Part shown: positions 5,122-6,551 of the stretch, in pieces
How the letters are laid out: the number at the start of each line of letters is the position of its first letter
How positions within the stretch are numbered: position 1 is the stretch's first letter
Source: Candidatus Latescibacterota bacterium
GTDB lineage: Bacteria; Latescibacterota; UBA2968; UBA8231
Direction of reading: 5' to 3'
Assembly: GCA_003529325.1 (NCBI GenBank)
Contig: DPVW01000046.1
Coordinates: 1-6,551, forward strand
DNA length: 6,551 nt
Notes under the pieces: generated by a model
What the model was told of the DNA's origin: nothing
Seen by the model: the letters and a program-made list of their open reading frames with translations, nothing else
Database searches by the model: none
Program-made: the position numbers and the translations under genes

Positions 5122-6378
5122 CTGGCTGAGACTGAGGCGACTCGCGAGGGCAAAGGGCTCAAGGATAACCCCCGGACTCAGCTCTGGTGGTGTAATCTCC
5201 TCCACGTCTTCAATGATGGCTATCTCACCAGCCTGGCGCTTCTGCTGCCATTCCTGGCTGCTGATCTCGGACTGAATTATACCCAGTCGGGTCTCATCAA
5301 GACTGCCTCAAGCATTGCCATCAGCTTCGCGCAGATCCCCGCCGGAATAGTGGCCGAGAAGGTGGGCGAGATCCTCGTACTGGGTCTGGGCACCGCCTGG
5401 TTCGGTCTGAGCTATGTCGCCATGCTGCTTGCCGCGGGCTATCCACTGGCTCTGCTGATCGCGTTCTCCGCCGGCGCCGGAGGCGGGGCCTACCATCCTG
5501 TCGGCACCGCCCTGATAGCCAACGTTTTCCCGCCGGCGCGAGCCGGATCCGCCATCGGCACGCTGAATTTCTTCGGCGACGTGGGCAAGGTTGTTTTTCC
5601 GGCGGCGATGGGCATGCTGGTGGTGGCTGTCGGCTGGCGCTGGAGTTTTGCAGTGCAGGGCGCCCTCGGCGTGGTCATGTCGCTGTGCTATCTGATCTTC
5701 TTCCGCCACCAGATCGTCGCTCGACTGCGCCACATCCCACGCGCCAAGCAGGATAGCAACACTCAGTCGCGAGCCAGGCGAAGGTCGTTGCGAGACCACC
5801 TGGCCGGATGGGGGATCCGCAAACCGCGCCAGTTCGCCCTCTACACTACAATCGGATTTGTTGACGTCGCTGTACGCACCGCGGCGACGGCTTTTCTCGG
5901 TTTTATCCTGATCGATAACGGCGTAGAAGATGCCGCGCTGGGCTGGCTGATGTCGCTGACTTTTTTGGGCGGGGCTGCAGGCAAACTTCTGTGCGGCATG
6001 GTGGTCGATCGGTGGAGCTCCAGATTTACCATCCTCGTTACGGAGGTGCTGATGATTCTGGGGTGTTTCGCGTTGCCCTCGGTACCTGTGGGATGGCCTA
6101 TGCTTTTCTTCCTGCCGCTCTTCGGCTTTGTCCTCAACGGTACGTCCTCAGTCATTTACATCGGCCTGGCACCCACCTTCACACGCGAGCAGCGCAGCCG
6201 AGGCTACGCCCTCTACTACACAACCAATTTCTTTTCCGTTGCCCTTGCACCTTTTGCCTTTGGCCTTGTGGGTGATTCCTTCGGTCTCGATAGCATCTTC
6301 TTCGGCGCCGGACTGATCATGGCAATCAGTATGCCGCTTGTTCTGTTCGTGCGCGACGAGGCTCACCGCACAACTTGA
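5122..6378 (+). CDS. Major facilitator superfamily transporter, FSR-like; start codon non-canonical or unresolved
   Basis: This inner-membrane secondary transporter has about twelve helices and probably imports the substrate of the neighbouring enzymes. Numbered from CTG 5122 it has 418 residues, a normal length. Helix 1 (about 21-47) contains His-Val-Phe-Asn-Asp-Gly-Tyr, and helix 2 contains Gln-Ile-Pro-Ala-Gly-Ile-Val-Ala-Glu-Lys (71-80), the usual loop 2-3 signature region. The Gly-Gly-Gly-Ala-Tyr-His-Pro-Val-Gly segment coded around 5480-5510 resembles the HP motif of the fosmidomycin-resistance (FSR) branch. A basic cytoplasmic loop (about 5705-5830) divides the two halves. No ATG, GTG or TTG occurs in frame between the previous stop (TGA 5116-5118) and GTG 5350, yet helix 1 is well conserved there. 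CTG 5122, 11 bases after GGGGG, is the best start visible. Starting at 5350 would remove helix 1 and much of helix 2. The gene lies in the same frame as the isomerase. Confidence 0.82.
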   Translation: MAETEATREGKGLKDNPRTQLWWCNLLHVFNDGYLTSLALLLPFLAADLGLNYTQSGLIKTASSIAISFAQIPAGIVAEKVGEILVLGLGTAWFGLSYVAMLLAAGYPLALLIAFSAGAGGGAYHPVGTALIANVFPPARAGSAIGTLNFFGDVGKVVFPAAMGMLVVAVGWRWSFAVQGALGVVMSLCYLIFFRHQIVARLRHIPRAKQDSNTQSRARRRSLRDHLAGWGIRKPRQFALYTTIGFVDVAVRTAATAFLGFILIDNGVEDAALGWLMSLTFLGGAAGKLLCGMVVDRWSSRFTILVTEVLMILGCFALPSVPVGWPMLFFLPLFGFVLNGTSSVIYIGLAPTFTREQRSRGYALYYTTNFFSVALAPFAFGLVGDSFGLDSIFFGAGLIMAISMPLVLFVRDEAHRTT

Positions 6379-6551
6379 ATCGCCCCGTTTCCCTCAGCCA
6401 AAAGCCGTCGAGCCTGGTCGCCGAGAACGGTTAGTGCGGATAGGGTGTATTTGCTATTGAGTCAAGGCAGCATGCAGGCCTGTATTGGGCACTGCTGCAA
6501 TTGTTTTCACCGCAGTGGGCCTGAGAACCCGGTTGGGTGTGGTCGATGGCG
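6379..6551. other. Right-end stretch with no assignable feature
   Basis: After the transporter stop, 173 bases remain. On the + strand an ATG at 6471 opens a frame to the window edge, but only 27 codons are visible, it has no ribosome binding site and its composition is not protein-like. The minus strand has open stretches up to about 40 codons entering from the edge without a recognisable motif. CACTGC (6490-6495) can pair with GCAGTG (6512-6517) around a 16-base loop, but no T tract follows. I see no convincing terminator for the + strand operon. Confidence 0.5.

Noticed and set aside
4513..5205. Long open frame on the minus strand (230 codons) opposite the second isomerase
   Set aside because: It lies antisense to a gene with recognisable family motifs and its product has no recognisable features; it looks like a by-product of the codon use in the real gene.
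5350..6378. Transporter starting at GTG 5350 (342 residues)
   Set aside because: It would remove helix 1 and much of helix 2, which are clearly encoded in frame upstream; the full length from 5122 fits the family.
6490..6517. Hairpin CACTGC/GCAGTG as a terminator of the transporter operon
   Set aside because: The stem has only six pairs around a 16-base loop and no T tract follows.
6471..6551. Start of a new + strand gene at ATG 6471
   Set aside because: Only 27 codons are visible, with no ribosome binding site and Cys/His-rich content that resembles no known start.

Overview
The window is a GC-rich, gene-dense bacterial fragment. It reads as a sugar or sugar-acid catabolism locus with a small unrelated gene pair at its left end. 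Standard bacterial features are present: strong Shine-Dalgarno sites, short overlaps between genes, TGA and TAA stops, and one clear factor-independent terminator. Protein style and base composition fit a proteobacterium or another high-GC environmental lineage, but no marker gene fixes the taxonomy. There is no RNA gene, insertion sequence, CRISPR array or phage gene.

Left end (about 1-915, + strand): the tail of a cupin-like gene overlaps by 11 bases a gene for a 256-residue protein of unknown function. That protein is a tandem duplication of one domain. The pair ends at a hairpin terminator that overlaps the stop codon of the convergent operon.

Minus-strand operon (transcribed from 4363 down to 907): an enolase-superfamily (mandelate racemase-like) enzyme, then an FGGY carbohydrate kinase overlapping it by 14 bases, then a TIM-barrel sugar isomerase/epimerase 15 bases further on with a good ribosome binding site. 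Plus-strand operon (4444 to 6378): a second, shortened TIM-barrel isomerase/epimerase followed by a major facilitator transporter. An 80-base divergent spacer (4364-4443) must hold both promoters.

A plausible reading is that the transporter imports a sugar, polyol or sugar acid, the two TIM-barrel enzymes isomerise or epimerise it, the enolase-superfamily enzyme dehydrates or epimerises an acid form, and the FGGY kinase phosphorylates the product. The substrate cannot be read from the sequence. No aldolase, dehydrogenase or regulator lies in the window.

Three anomalies deserve attention. The enolase-superfamily protein keeps its metal ligands and KxK motif but seems to lack the His and Asp of the usual second catalytic dyad. 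The plus-strand isomerase appears to have lost about 50 residues in frame from the middle of its barrel. The transporter has no ATG, GTG or TTG where its first helix requires a start, and shares a frame with the upstream gene, separated by one TGA. The last 170 bases hold nothing that can be assigned.
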